A DNA stretch of 64,000 nt from CAWKGV01 sp963849305 (GTDB lineage Bacteria; Pseudomonadota; Alphaproteobacteria; Acetobacterales; Acetobacteraceae): the NCBI GenBank assembly GCA_963849305.1, contig CAWKGV010000001.1, positions 1 to 64,000 of the forward strand, read 5' to 3'. Position numbers and translations under genes: made by a program. Shown here in pieces: positions 36,905-45,766 of the stretch. Under the pieces are notes generated by a model. That model did not search any database and was not told the origin of the DNA. It saw nothing but the letters and a program-made list of their open reading frames with translations. Each line of letters opens with the position of its first letter. Within the stretch, counting starts at the first letter, position 1.

Positions 36905-39139
36905 ATGCAATCCGATATACCCGATATAGGTCTCGCCCTGGGGGATCGAAAGCGAGGGGACCGCGACCCGGCGGATCCAAGGCGCGTCCCGGTGCTGCTG
37001 CCCTACCCGTTTCCCGGTCCGTTCGATTATCACCTGCCGGCAGGGCTGGAGGCGTATCCGGGCGATGTGGTGCTGGCACCGCTCAACCGGCGCGAGGTGG
37101 TGGGCGTGGTCTGGGATGACCAGCCCGGCGAGCCCGCGCCCGAGGGCAAGCTCAAGCCGCTCTCGGCGGTGCTCGACACGCCGCCGATGCGCCCCGCGCT
37201 GCGCCGGTTCGTCGATTGGATGGCGGCCTACACGCTGGCCCCGCCGGGGGAGGTCATGGCGATGGCGCTGCGCGTGGTGGGCCACGAGCCGCTCCGGCCC
37301 GCGATCGGCTGGCGGCGGACGGGCGCGGAGCCGCCGGCCCGGCTGACCGAGGCGCGCCGGCTGGTGCTGGAGGCGCTGGCCGCCGCCGAACCAAGCAGCA
37401 CGACCGACCTCGCCCGCGCCGCCGGGGTCAGCGCGGCGGTGGTGCGCCGCATGGCGCAGGCCGGCCTGCTGGAACCCGTGCCGCTCGCCCCTGCCCGTCC
37501 CTTCGCCCGGCCCGACCCGGATCATCCCGGCCCGGCCCTCTCGCCCGACCAGGCGCACGCCGCTTCGGCATTGCGGGCGGCGGTCGCGGCGCGCGGGTTC
37601 TCGATCACGCTGCTCGACGGCGTGACCGGGTCGGGCAAGACCGAGGTCTATCTGGAGGCGGTCGCCGAATGCCTGCGCGCGGGCCGCCAGGCCCTGGTGC
37701 TGCTGCCCGAGATCGCGCTTTCCTCGCAATGGCTGGAGCGGTTCGAGCGCCGCTTCGCCGTGGCACCCGCCGCCTGGCACTCTGATCTTTCCTCGCGCAC
37801 GCGGCGGATCACCTGGGGCGAGGTGGCGGCGGGCGCGGCCCCGGTGATCGTGGGCGCGCGCTCGGCGTTGTTCCTGCCGTTCCCCAATCTCGGCCTGGTG
37901 GTGGTGGACGAGGAGCACGAGACCGCGTTCAAGCAGGAAGACGGCGTGGTGTATCACGCCCGCGACATGGCGGTGGTGCGCGCCCGGCTGGAGGGCGCGC
38001 CGGCGGTGCTGGTCTCGGCCACGCCCAGCTTGGAGACGGTGGCCAATGTCGAGGCGGGGCGCTACCGGCGCATCACTCTGCCCAAGCGGCACGCGGGGGC
38101 CAGCTTGCCGGCGGTGCGAGCGATCGACTTGCGCGCGGCGCCCCCCGAGCGGGGCCGGTTCCTGGCCCCGGAGCTGATCGAGGCGGTGCGCGACACGCTC
38201 GACCGGCGCGAACAGGCGATGCTGTTCCTGAACCGGCGCGGTTATGCGCCGCTCACCCTTTGCCGCGCCTGCGGCCATCGCATGGACTGCCCGAACTGCA
38301 CCGCCTGGCTGGTGGAGCACCGCGTCCGCCGCCTGCTGCAATGCCACCATTGCGGCCACGCCATCCCGATCCCGGACGCCTGCCCGGCCTGCGGCGCGGC
38401 CCACAGCCTCACCCCGGTCGGCCCCGGGGTGGAGCGGATCACCGAGGAAGCCGCGCTGCTGTTCCCCGAGGCGCGCCGGCTGGTCATGGCCTCCGATACG
38501 CTGCCCGGTCCGCACGCGGCGGCCGAGGCGGCGCGCGCCATCGCCGCGCGCGAGGTGGACCTGGTGATCGGCACCCAGATCGTCGCCAAGGGCTGGCATT
38601 TCCCGCATCTGACCCTGGTTGGGGTGGTGGACGCCGATCTCGGGCTCGCGGGCGGGGATCTGCGCGCCGCCGAGCGCACCGTACAGCTTCTGCATCAGGT
38701 TTCCGGGCGGGCCGGGCGGGCCGAGGCACCGGGGCGGGTGCTGTTGCAGACCTTCAGCCCGGAGCACCCGGTCATGCAAGCCTTGGTCGAGGGCGATCTG
38801 GCCGGCTTCATCGCCCGCGAGTCCGCCGAGCGCCGGGCGGGGCATTGGCCGCCATACGGGCGGCTGGCCGCGCTGATCGTCAGCGCCGAGACCGCTTATG
38901 CAGCCGATCACCTCGCCCGCGAACTGGGCCGCGCCGCGCCCGGCGGGCCGGGGGTCACGGTGCTGGGACCGGCCCCGGCGCCGCTTTCCATCCTGCGCGG
39001 GCGGCACCGGCGCCGGCTGTTGCTAAAGACGCGCCGCGAGGTGGCGGTGCAGCCGGTCCTACGCGCCTGGCTCGCCAAGGTGCCCGTTCCGCGCGGGGCT
39101 CGGGTCGAGGTGGATGTCGATCCGGTTTCCTTCCTGTGA
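36905..39139 (+). CDS. priA: Primosomal protein N' (replication restart helicase PriA)
   Basis: 744 aa. The N-terminal 3'-DNA-binding domain is VLLPYPFPGPFDYHLPAG. Helicase motifs: Walker A GVTGSGKTEVYL, DEEHETAF (motif II) and ATPSLET (motif III). The zinc-binding insertion has eight cysteines: CRACGHRMDCPNC, CHHCGH and CPACG. GTQIVAKGWHFP and GRAGR (motifs V/VI) follow. It restarts stalled replication forks. The ATG at 36905 was chosen as the first start in the gap after fsa; the frame extends upstream only into fsa. Confidence 0.95.
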   Translation: MQSDIPDIGLALGDRKRGDRDPADPRRVPVLLPYPFPGPFDYHLPAGLEAYPGDVVLAPLNRREVVGVVWDDQPGEPAPEGKLKPLSAVLDTPPMRPALRRFVDWMAAYTLAPPGEVMAMALRVVGHEPLRPAIGWRRTGAEPPARLTEARRLVLEALAAAEPSSTTDLARAAGVSAAVVRRMAQAGLLEPVPLAPARPFARPDPDHPGPALSPDQAHAASALRAAVAARGFSITLLDGVTGSGKTEVYLEAVAECLRAGRQALVLLPEIALSSQWLERFERRFAVAPAAWHSDLSSRTRRITWGEVAAGAAPVIVGARSALFLPFPNLGLVVVDEEHETAFKQEDGVVYHARDMAVVRARLEGAPAVLVSATPSLETVANVEAGRYRRITLPKRHAGASLPAVRAIDLRAAPPERGRFLAPELIEAVRDTLDRREQAMLFLNRRGYAPLTLCRACGHRMDCPNCTAWLVEHRVRRLLQCHHCGHAIPIPDACPACGAAHSLTPVGPGVERITEEAALLFPEARRLVMASDTLPGPHAAAEAARAIAAREVDLVIGTQIVAKGWHFPHLTLVGVVDADLGLAGGDLRAAERTVQLLHQVSGRAGRAEAPGRVLLQTFSPEHPVMQALVEGDLAGFIARESAERRAGHWPPYGRLAALIVSAETAYAADHLARELGRAAPGGPGVTVLGPAPAPLSILRGRHRRRLLLKTRREVAVQPVLRAWLAKVPVPRGARVEVDVDPVSFL

Positions 39140-39230
39140 CGGCCCGCCCGCAGGCGATCGCCCTGGCGAGTTGATTTCTCAGAAATACGGGACTAACAGA
39201 ATTCGCTACAAAAAAGGTTGGAGGAAATCG

Positions 39231-40880
39231 ATGTTCGCGAATAACAAACGTGAAGACCCTAAGCTGCGACGCTCCGGGCCGCATTTGGTGCTTGGCGCGA
39301 TTTTCGTGCTCGGTCTAGCGGCTGCGCACGGCGTGGCGGTGGCCGCCGATGTCGGGCCGTTCAATGTTGCCCTGCCAACGGTGACCGGGCCGATCCCCTC
39401 CACCGCGGACAACTTCGCGGCCACGATCGACGGGTTCGACGTCATGCCGCCGGTTCCGTCGGGCTATGTCGAGGAGGAGTACTTCTTCTCCGGTACGGGC
39501 AACCTCTACGAATACACGCCCACCGGGATCGAGATCGTGACGCCCTGCCCCGCCAGTGCGACGCTCGGCTGCACGAACATCCCGTACACGACCCGGATGA
39601 TCGTGAAGCGCCCGGCAGATGCTAGCGGCTTCAGCGGCACCGTCGTGGTCGAGCCCTTGAACCCGAGTGCCAACTACGACATAGCCGCCGTGTGGGACCG
39701 CTCGCTCGGCTACTTCGTCCGCCGCGGCGATATCTTCGTGGGCTGGACCTCGAAATCCGTGGTCGTGAATACGTTGCAAGCCTGGAACCCCACGCGCTAC
39801 GCCGACTTGAACTGGCCGTACGCGCCGTTCACGCCGGGCGGGAACAGCGGCGTCTATGACGGCATCACGTTCGACATCGCCGCGCAGATCGGCGCGCTTT
39901 TCAAGGCTAACGGGCCGGGCAGTCCCCTCCAGGGATACAATGTCAAGCATGTGATCGAAGCAGGCTTCTCCCAGGACGGCAGCTTTACCTTCACCCAGGC
40001 CGACATCTTCCACAATCTTGAGATGATGCCGAACGGCGGGACGATCTATGACGGCTATGTTCCGGGAGGAACCACGGGACCGAGCGACATCAATTTCGGC
40101 CTGACCCCCGCCGGCGCGTTGCCGGCCGGCGATCCGCGCCACCAGATGCAGCCACGCAACGTTCCCGTGGTTCACATCAACACCGAGACTGAAATCGCGC
40201 TCGGCGCCCCGACCGCCCCGGCCGGTCTCGCTTATCGCCGTCCGGACAGCGATGCGCCCGATGATCGCTATCGCCTTTGGGAAGTTCCAGGCGCTAGTCA
40301 CGTCTCCAACGATTTCAGCGCCCCCGTGATCACCTTGCAACTGGGCCAGGCGGAGATCTCGAAGATACCGGTGTCCGACCTTCCGCCGCTCGGATGCACT
40401 CACATGGAGTACGTCAACGGGCCGGTGACAGGCGTTCCGGGCGTCGTGGACCCGAACACCTTCCCCTTCGCCTACGTCGCCAACGCGGCATTCGCCGATC
40501 TGAAGCAGTGGATAGACTTCTCGCTTCCCCCGCCGCGGGCGGATCGGATCGAGCTTACGAACACGACGCCGGCGCAGATCGCACGCGACCAATTCGGCAA
40601 TGCGCTGGGCGGGGTTCGGACACCCTATCTCGACGTGCCGACCGCCACCCATGTTCCGACCGATAGCGCGGCTGAGACCACCGCGCTGTCGGGCTTCTGC
40701 GTTCTCTACGGCTACGACGTGCCGTTCGACGAGTCCGAGCTGGACTCGCTTTACCGCAATCACTTCGACTACGTTTATCGCTTCGCGGCTGATGGCTTAC
40801 AGGTCGTGCTGCGGCGATTCTGGCTCGAACCTGATGCCCAAGCGGCCGTCGCGACGGCGTTACAAGCTCAGGTTCCGTAA
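39231..40880 (+). CDS. Secreted alpha/beta hydrolase domain protein (Abhydrolase_10-like)
   Basis: 549 aa with a signal peptide or anchor (LVLGAIFVLGLAAAHGVAVA ending at AADVGP). The nucleophile elbow is likely GFSQDGS (in IEAGFSQDGSF) and the catalytic His in PGASHVS. YTTRMIVKRPAD and VVVEPLNPS match large secreted hydrolases annotated as alpha/beta hydrolase domain-containing. The substrate is unknown. A strong GGAGGAAAT lies before ATG 39231. It stands alone and converges on ilvE. Confidence 0.8.
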   Translation: MFANNKREDPKLRRSGPHLVLGAIFVLGLAAAHGVAVAADVGPFNVALPTVTGPIPSTADNFAATIDGFDVMPPVPSGYVEEEYFFSGTGNLYEYTPTGIEIVTPCPASATLGCTNIPYTTRMIVKRPADASGFSGTVVVEPLNPSANYDIAAVWDRSLGYFVRRGDIFVGWTSKSVVVNTLQAWNPTRYADLNWPYAPFTPGGNSGVYDGITFDIAAQIGALFKANGPGSPLQGYNVKHVIEAGFSQDGSFTFTQADIFHNLEMMPNGGTIYDGYVPGGTTGPSDINFGLTPAGALPAGDPRHQMQPRNVPVVHINTETEIALGAPTAPAGLAYRRPDSDAPDDRYRLWEVPGASHVSNDFSAPVITLQLGQAEISKIPVSDLPPLGCTHMEYVNGPVTGVPGVVDPNTFPFAYVANAAFADLKQWIDFSLPPPRADRIELTNTTPAQIARDQFGNALGGVRTPYLDVPTATHVPTDSAAETTALSGFCVLYGYDVPFDESELDSLYRNHFDYVYRFAADGLQVVLRRFWLEPDAQAAVATALQAQVP

Positions 40881-40907
40881 CGCGAACCGGAACCGCGCGG
40901 AACGTCG

Positions 40908-40998
40908 TGCCGTCATGGCCGTGCTCGTCACGGCCATCCACGACTTTCGTGCCGGCAAGACAGTCGTAGATGCTCGCGACAAGCGCGAGCATGACGTC
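40908..40998. repeat. Double-hairpin palindromic repeat between convergent genes
   Basis: ATGGCCGTG-CTCGT-CACGGCCAT (40915-40937) forms one hairpin and ATGCTCGCG-ACAA-GCGCGAGCAT (40970-40991) a second; the outer halves GTCATG and CATGACG also pair. The layout (two hairpins with CATGAC ends about 90 bp apart) repeats that at 15217-15315 with different stem sequences. It lies between the convergent hydrolase and ilvE genes and can serve as a bidirectional terminator. Confidence 0.75.
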
Positions 40999-41000
40999 GA

Positions 41001-42089
41001 CTAAGCGGCGGCTGCTTGCCGGTTGCCCAGGGGCCGTGCCCAGCCGTACGGGTCGGGCGCGGTGCCGTACTGTATGCCGACGATCGCGTCATACAGTCGC
41101 TGCGTCAGCTCGCCGGTCTTGCCGCCATTGATGATCCGGCGCTCGCCCTTGTAGCCGAGTTCGCCCACCGGCGAGACCACCGCCGCCGTGCCGGTTCCCC
41201 ACATCTCCTTCAACGACCCGTCCGCCGCCGCCGCGAGAACATCCTCGATCGCCGCCTGTCGCTCGGAAACACGCAAGCCCCAGTCGCGCATCAACCGGAG
41301 CGCCGAATCGCGGGTGATGCCCGCGAGGATGGACCCGGTCAGCGGCGGCGTGATCACCTCGTCGTTGATGCGCAGCATAATGTTCATCGTGCCCACCTCG
41401 TCGAGGTAGCGATGGTGCACGCCGTCGAGCCACAGCACCTGCGTGTATCCGGCCTTCTGCGCCTCCTCGGCACCGTATAGGCTGGCCGCGTAGTTGGCCG
41501 CCGTCTTCGCCTCCCCGAGCCCTCCCTGCACCGCCCGCACATAGGTGTCGGAGACCAGGATCTTCACCGGGTTCATACCTTCCGGGTAGTAGGCGCCCAC
41601 CGGGCAGAGGATGACGTAATAGGCGTAGCTGTCCGACGGATGCACGCCGAGGAACTTCTCGGTCGCGATGATGGTGGGGCGGATATAAAGCGAGGTGCCC
41701 GCGCGTGACGGCACCCAGCGCTGGTCCACCTCGATCAGCGCGCGGAAGCTCTCCTCGACGATCTCCGTGTCGATCGCCGGGATGCACAGCCGTTCGCTGG
41801 AGCGGTTCAGCCGAGCGGCATGGTCGGGGGCGCGGAAGATGCGGATGCGCCCGTCGGGGCCGCGAAACGCCTTCAGCCCGTCGAACACCGCCTGGCCGTA
41901 ATGCAGCACGCAGGTCGCGGGATCGAGCACGAAGGGCTGGTAGGGCGTGATCCGCGGATCGTGCCATCCCCGGTCGGCGTGGTAGTCCATGACGAACATG
42001 TGGTCGGTGAACACCCGGCCGAAGCGCAAGGTCTCATCGGCCGGCGGCTGTTTTGGGGCCGTTGTCCGGGTGATCGGGAACTCGGTCAT
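41001..42089 (-). CDS. ilvE: Branched-chain amino acid aminotransferase
   Basis: 362-aa class IV PLP aminotransferase for Leu, Ile and Val. PLP lysine K195 in GGLGEAKTAANYAAS; other landmarks are YGQAVFDGLKAFRG, YIRPTIIATE and LDEVGTMNIML. GGAGAAG precedes the ATG. Intact, monocistronic by spacing. Confidence 0.93.
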   Translation of the reverse strand: MTEFPITRTTAPKQPPADETLRFGRVFTDHMFVMDYHADRGWHDPRITPYQPFVLDPATCVLHYGQAVFDGLKAFRGPDGRIRIFRAPDHAARLNRSSERLCIPAIDTEIVEESFRALIEVDQRWVPSRAGTSLYIRPTIIATEKFLGVHPSDSYAYYVILCPVGAYYPEGMNPVKILVSDTYVRAVQGGLGEAKTAANYAASLYGAEEAQKAGYTQVLWLDGVHHRYLDEVGTMNIMLRINDEVITPPLTGSILAGITRDSALRLMRDWGLRVSERQAAIEDVLAAAADGSLKEMWGTGTAAVVSPVGELGYKGERRIINGGKTGELTQRLYDAIVGIQYGTAPDPYGWARPLGNRQAAAA

Positions 42090-42115
42090 CGGGTCTTCTC
42101 CGGAGCGTGTCTCAT

Positions 42116-42168
42116 CGACCCCTCCTCGGCTCCCCCTCCCCTTGCGGGAGGGGCCGGGGGAGGGGTCG
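42116..42168. repeat. GC-rich nested palindrome upstream of ilvE
   Basis: CGACCCCTCC at 42116-42125 pairs with GGAGGGGTCG at 42159-42168; inside it CCCCTCCCC-TTGC-GGGAGGGG forms a second stem. Similar CTCCCC..GGGAG units occur at 51245-51283 and 60208-60245, so these are copies of a dispersed intergenic repeat. It lies in the ilvE leader or promoter region. Confidence 0.65.
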
Positions 42169-42315
42169 CTTCGTGCTGGAAACCAAGCCGTCGGGGCGCG
42201 GTCCTGGTCGTGGCGTTTTTAGCCATTAGGCTTGTTTGTTCGGGCGACACGACCCTCGGCATCCGCCGATCATACCTAGCCCGGGGCATGGTGCCAGAGT
42301 CTCGGACGTCGCTAC

Positions 42316-42909
42316 CTAACGTGCCCCGCTCCGAATTGCGGGATCACGTTGTTGCTCCCAAACCGTCTCCTCTGTCCACCCCAGCTCCGCGAACTCTGCC
42401 GCGCGTAGCGGTGCCTCCCCGGCCGAGAAGAACTCGTCGAGCTGGGGCGGAGGAACCGGTGTGCCACTCATCATGGCATGCGCCTGCCCACGGTGATGTA
42501 TCTGATGCTGGAACAGATGAAGTAGCAATCGGTCCATCCGCTCCTGCTGAATATGAGTGCCGCGATTCACCTCGACGATGCGCTCCAGGCCACGCACGTC
42601 CAAGCTTTCCACCACAGCGATCAGGCGCCGATCCACATCGGCCTGGGCCGGTCGTAGGGCCTCCACAGTCTTACAAGGCTCCGGATCTGCCCAGGCTGCC
42701 GGCCCGAGCGCTCCGCCCTCCATCGCGTCTACGTAAAAGAGGTCGACGATCAGGATATGGTTCAGCGTGGCCCGTAGGCTCGGAAAGAAGGCAGGCCGGG
42801 GCGCGGTGAATTCCGATTGTGCCAGCCGACCGCAGGCGGCGAGCAAACGGTGGTTCGCCCAACCGTTGTTGTAGGCCATCGTGCGGTAGCACAGGGTAGC
42901 ATTAGACAT
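42316..42909 (-). CDS. DinB family protein
   Basis: 197-aa four-helix DinB/YfiT-like protein: YNNGWANHRLLAACGRL opens; metal-ligand histidines are in LRATLNHILIVDLF and LFQHQIHHRGQAHAM (H-x3-H). ALMMSNA at 42909 is the plausible start; the longer frame adds an unconserved tail. Family members are metal-dependent thiol transferases or damage-inducible proteins; the reaction here is unknown. Confidence 0.85.
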   Translation of the reverse strand: MSNATLCYRTMAYNNGWANHRLLAACGRLAQSEFTAPRPAFFPSLRATLNHILIVDLFYVDAMEGGALGPAAWADPEPCKTVEALRPAQADVDRRLIAVVESLDVRGLERIVEVNRGTHIQQERMDRLLLHLFQHQIHHRGQAHAMMSGTPVPPPQLDEFFSAGEAPLRAAEFAELGWTEETVWEQQRDPAIRSGAR

Positions 42910-43163
42910 TAGCGCTGCTGGGCCGACCTCGCGACCTAGCCCCTTGTCCTGCGATTGAGCGCCACCAGCACGGTGGGGCCACTCCTGCGAGCAGCCTACA
43001 GTTCGGTGCATAAGTCAAGAAAAACGCAGCGGCGCCGGATGGGGCGCGGCTGTCGAACAGACGATCACCTTTGCCAATGAGGTGACAGCAAGAGGTGTAG
43101 TTTTGCACGTTCGCCCGATCACGCTGCGAACATTGTCAGCGGATAGCAGGTTGTTGCCGTGAA
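42910..43163 (-). other. Intergenic region, nothing recognised
   Basis: About 250 bp between the DinB gene and the hairpin downstream of the small secreted protein. No open frame shows protein-like content on either strand and there is no clear RNA gene. Confidence 0.5.
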
Positions 43164-43186
43164 GCGGGAGGGACGTGCCCTCCCGC
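43164..43186 (-). terminator. Strong GC hairpin downstream of the secreted-protein gene
   Basis: GCGGGAGGG-ACGTG-CCCTCCCGC is a perfect 9-bp stem with a 5-base loop, beginning 32 bases after the stop at 43218 on the minus strand. No T-run follows, so it could act as a Rho-dependent or mRNA-stabilising structure rather than a classic intrinsic terminator. Confidence 0.6.
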
Positions 43187-43217
43187 TCGCATATCGGACG
43201 TCGTTATCCGGATGACG

Positions 43218-43744
43218 TTACTGCGTTGACGCGCGCTTCTCCAAACCGGTAATCGTCCCGCTCCAATGGATGGTCGCGTTGCCGGCGCTGAACTCGCCCT
43301 TGAACGTGCCATGGCCATGGACGTTCGCGAAGCGACCCGTGCCGCCGTTAAAATCAATGGTGCCCTCGCTAGTGTCCTTCGGCGCCATGGTTTTCTCGTC
43401 CATGGTGAAGGTAGCTTTGCCGACCGTGGAGCTGGTCAGAGTGCCGTCGGCATTCCTCCAGAATAGGGAACCCTTGTCCTCGCTTCGCCCATCAGGTCGA
43501 CCTCCGATGACAAGGCGACGGTCTCCTGCACCGCGTCAAACCAACTGGGCGAGGTCACGGCTCCAACAATTTTCTCGATGCCGAAGCCGCGAGTGGGGTC
43601 GCCCGCCTCTGGGATGAAGTGTGACTCCACTTGAGTGACAAATGACGTGCCGGAGACCTGCATTTCGTCCGCCCTGGCCGGACTTGCCACCGCGAGGGCG
43701 CCGGCAAACGCGAGCGCTGTCGTGTAAGCAATCGACTTCATCAT
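43218..43744 (-). pseudogene. Small secreted beta-rich protein, frameshifted
   Basis: The signal peptide MMKSIAYTTALAFAGALAVA..ARA is followed by EMQVSGTSFVTQVESHFIPE up to DLMGEA. After a one-base shift at 43478-43490 the frame continues as EDKGSLFWRNADGTLTSSTVGK, then GTIDFNGGTGRFANVHGHG and the C-terminal WSGTITGLEKRAS. The repaired protein is about 175 aa. The alternating GTGRFANVHGHGTFKGEF strand pattern suggests a small beta-barrel (allene-oxide-cyclase-like or lipocalin-like); function not recognised. Confidence 0.65.
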
Positions 43745-43966
43745 CGTTTCCTCCTATTTCGATGACGCTGGTACCGGGGGTGCGGACAAGTCAGATGAAA
43801 TTTGTAGCCCTGGGTTACATTAGGCGCCCAGAGGGCGCCAGCCGCTGGAATGAATAAAACCGCCTCGTGAGCTGGCTCTATTGTGGATCGATCTCAACGA
43901 GCGCAGGCAATGCGGAGACCGAGCCTTCCGTCTGCAGCGTTGGGTGTCGGCCACGCGGTGCCAGCA

Positions 43967-44090
43967 CGCCGGCTGTGCGCGGGGTGGCGACGCTGTGCCA
44001 CATCGTCGGCGTCAGCGTCAGCGGCTTCTAAGCCTGGCTGCGCGCGATCCCCTTCGTTCAGACCCGGGCCGAGGCGGAAGCCGATCTGCA
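43967..44090 (+). pseudogene. Short IS3-family OrfB remnant
   Basis: VRGVATLCHIVGVSVSGF, a stop, then AWLRAIPFVQTRAEAEADL resembles the N-terminus of IS3-type OrfB (C-R-x-L-G-V-S-x-S-G-Y-Y-A-W) with a stop replacing the first Tyr. No catalytic DDE domain remains. Low confidence because only about 40 residues can be compared. Confidence 0.35.
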
Positions 44091-44287
44091 CGGGCTGCCG
44101 TTCCGTGCATATCTCAAGCAGACCGTGTGGAAACGCGCTCACCGGCGTTGCGCGGCCCGCTCCGACCGGTCGCATGGGTGTTTGGCAAGAGTTCCGGAGC
44201 AACGCAGCCAAATCATCTCATGAACCAGTGCCTACAATTTGCAACGCAAGATCCGTTCCGGTTTGAGGGCAAGATGCGGGCAGGTTC

Positions 44288-45398
44288 TCAACCCCGCACC
44301 GTCATCATCAGCTCGGTAAAGCCGACGATGTTGAGCACCCGCCTGAGATTGTAGGCGAGCGCCGTCAAGCTGAACTCGCCGCGAACCTTCTCTAGGCTGC
44401 GCACTCAGGAACGCGCCTTGGTTCATCCATTGTTTGATCGTGCCGAAGGGATGCTCCACCGCCTCGCGGCGGTGCTCGAGAGCCTCTGGGCGCCTCTCCA
44501 GCCGGGCGTGCATCCGGTCGAGCACGGCCTCGTTCTCCAGGCGGGACGCGGAACGAAAGCTGTTGTTGGTGCATCGCGAACGGATGGGGCAATCCCGACA
44601 CGCCTGCTTGTTGGCATAGTTGATCTTCTTGAGCCCGCGCAGGGCCGATGACGAATAGGGCCGCAGGCGCTGGCCCCCCCGGGCAGAGAACAGTGTCGCT
44701 TTCCGGGTCGTATTCGAACTCATCTTTCCGGAACAGGCCCGCCCTGACCGATGGACCTCGTTGAGGCCGCGGCACATACGGCTCCATCCCGGCCTTCTCG
44801 CAGGCCTCGATGTCCTCGATCTTGAAATACCCGCGGTCAGCCACGACCGCGATCCGCTCCACACCGAGAACCTCTCTTGCCGGCTCCGCCGTCGCGGTCA
44901 GCAGGCCCATATCGAGGGCTTGGTTCGTGACCTGTTGCTCGACGATCAGCTTGTGCTTGGTGTCCACCGCGACCTGGACGTTGTAGCCGACCGCAACGTG
45001 CGTGTGCGCCGCCATGGCCCGGCTGTCCGGGTCGGTGAGCGAGATCTGATCCTCGCCGGTGCGGTCGAGTTGCGCCAGCATGTCCTGACATCGCGCACGG
45101 CGTCTGCCGCAACAACCAGATCACCTCGACATGGCGGTGCGTCTCGGCCTCCAGCCGTCGACTGGACCGGATTCGGTTGAGGTACCCGTAGATGTAGAGC
45201 TTCAGCAGATCACTGGGCGCATAGCCTGGCCGCCCGGTTTCCTGCGGCCGAACACGGCCGAAGCCTGCAGCCGCGAGGTCAAGCCCGTCGACAAAAGCCT
45301 CGATGAACCGAACCGGGTTCTCCGGGCCAACATAGTCGTCCCGCCGATTCCGGCAGCAGCAAGATCTGAGAGCGGGCTTGGCCGATAAGGTGCGTCAT
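44288..45398 (-). pseudogene. IS1182-family transposase remnant with internal deletion and frameshifts
   Basis: From ATG 45398: FIEAFVDGLDLAAAGFGR, GRPGYAPSDLLKLYIYGYLN and RIRSSRRLEAETHRHVEVIW are the IS1182 N-terminus. After WLLRQ the middle (about 110 residues in relatives) is missing, and the sequence resumes with DPDSRAM..VGYNVQVAVDTKHKLIV and VADRGYFKIEDIEACEKAG. Further shifts lead to NYANKQACRDCPIRSRCT, HPFGTIKQWMNQGAFL and a C-terminus LNIVGFTELMM ending at 44288. Inactive. The element's inverted repeats were not found. Confidence 0.8.
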
Positions 45399-45766
45399 CC
45401 ACCGATTCTACCGCCCGACCCACCGAGTCGGAATCCGTTGCGCTTCAGTTTTCACACGGTCTGCAAGACTTTTGCAACGCCGCCCCGGCCCCGCCGCATC
45501 AATGACTTACCTCTTGCAGAAATCCGGTGCGAATGTCCGCTCTGGGTCCGAACTCAGCGCTTCCCGGCCTTTCCGGTCCGTTCACGTCTAGCGTATGTAG
45601 AACGTCCTGTGCAGTGACCCCGTATTGCACGAACGTTACATTGGATACGCGCTCAATCCCAGATCAAAGTCCGGCGACGCCTATGACATGGGAAAGTCGC
45701 AGTCCACTCTCCAAATCTCGACCAGGCAAATCATGGGTCAGGGCCTAGCGACGCCAACTGCGCGAC
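45399..45766. other. Intergenic region, nothing recognised
   Basis: About 370 bp between the transposase remnant and the ThDP enzyme gene. Short open frames exist but none has recognisable protein content; no hairpin-plus-T-run or RNA gene is seen. Confidence 0.5.

Noticed and set aside
36620..39007. A 795-codon minus-strand frame opposite priA
   Set aside because: It is antisense to priA, whose motifs are complete; composition is typical of a reverse-strand shadow in GC-rich DNA.
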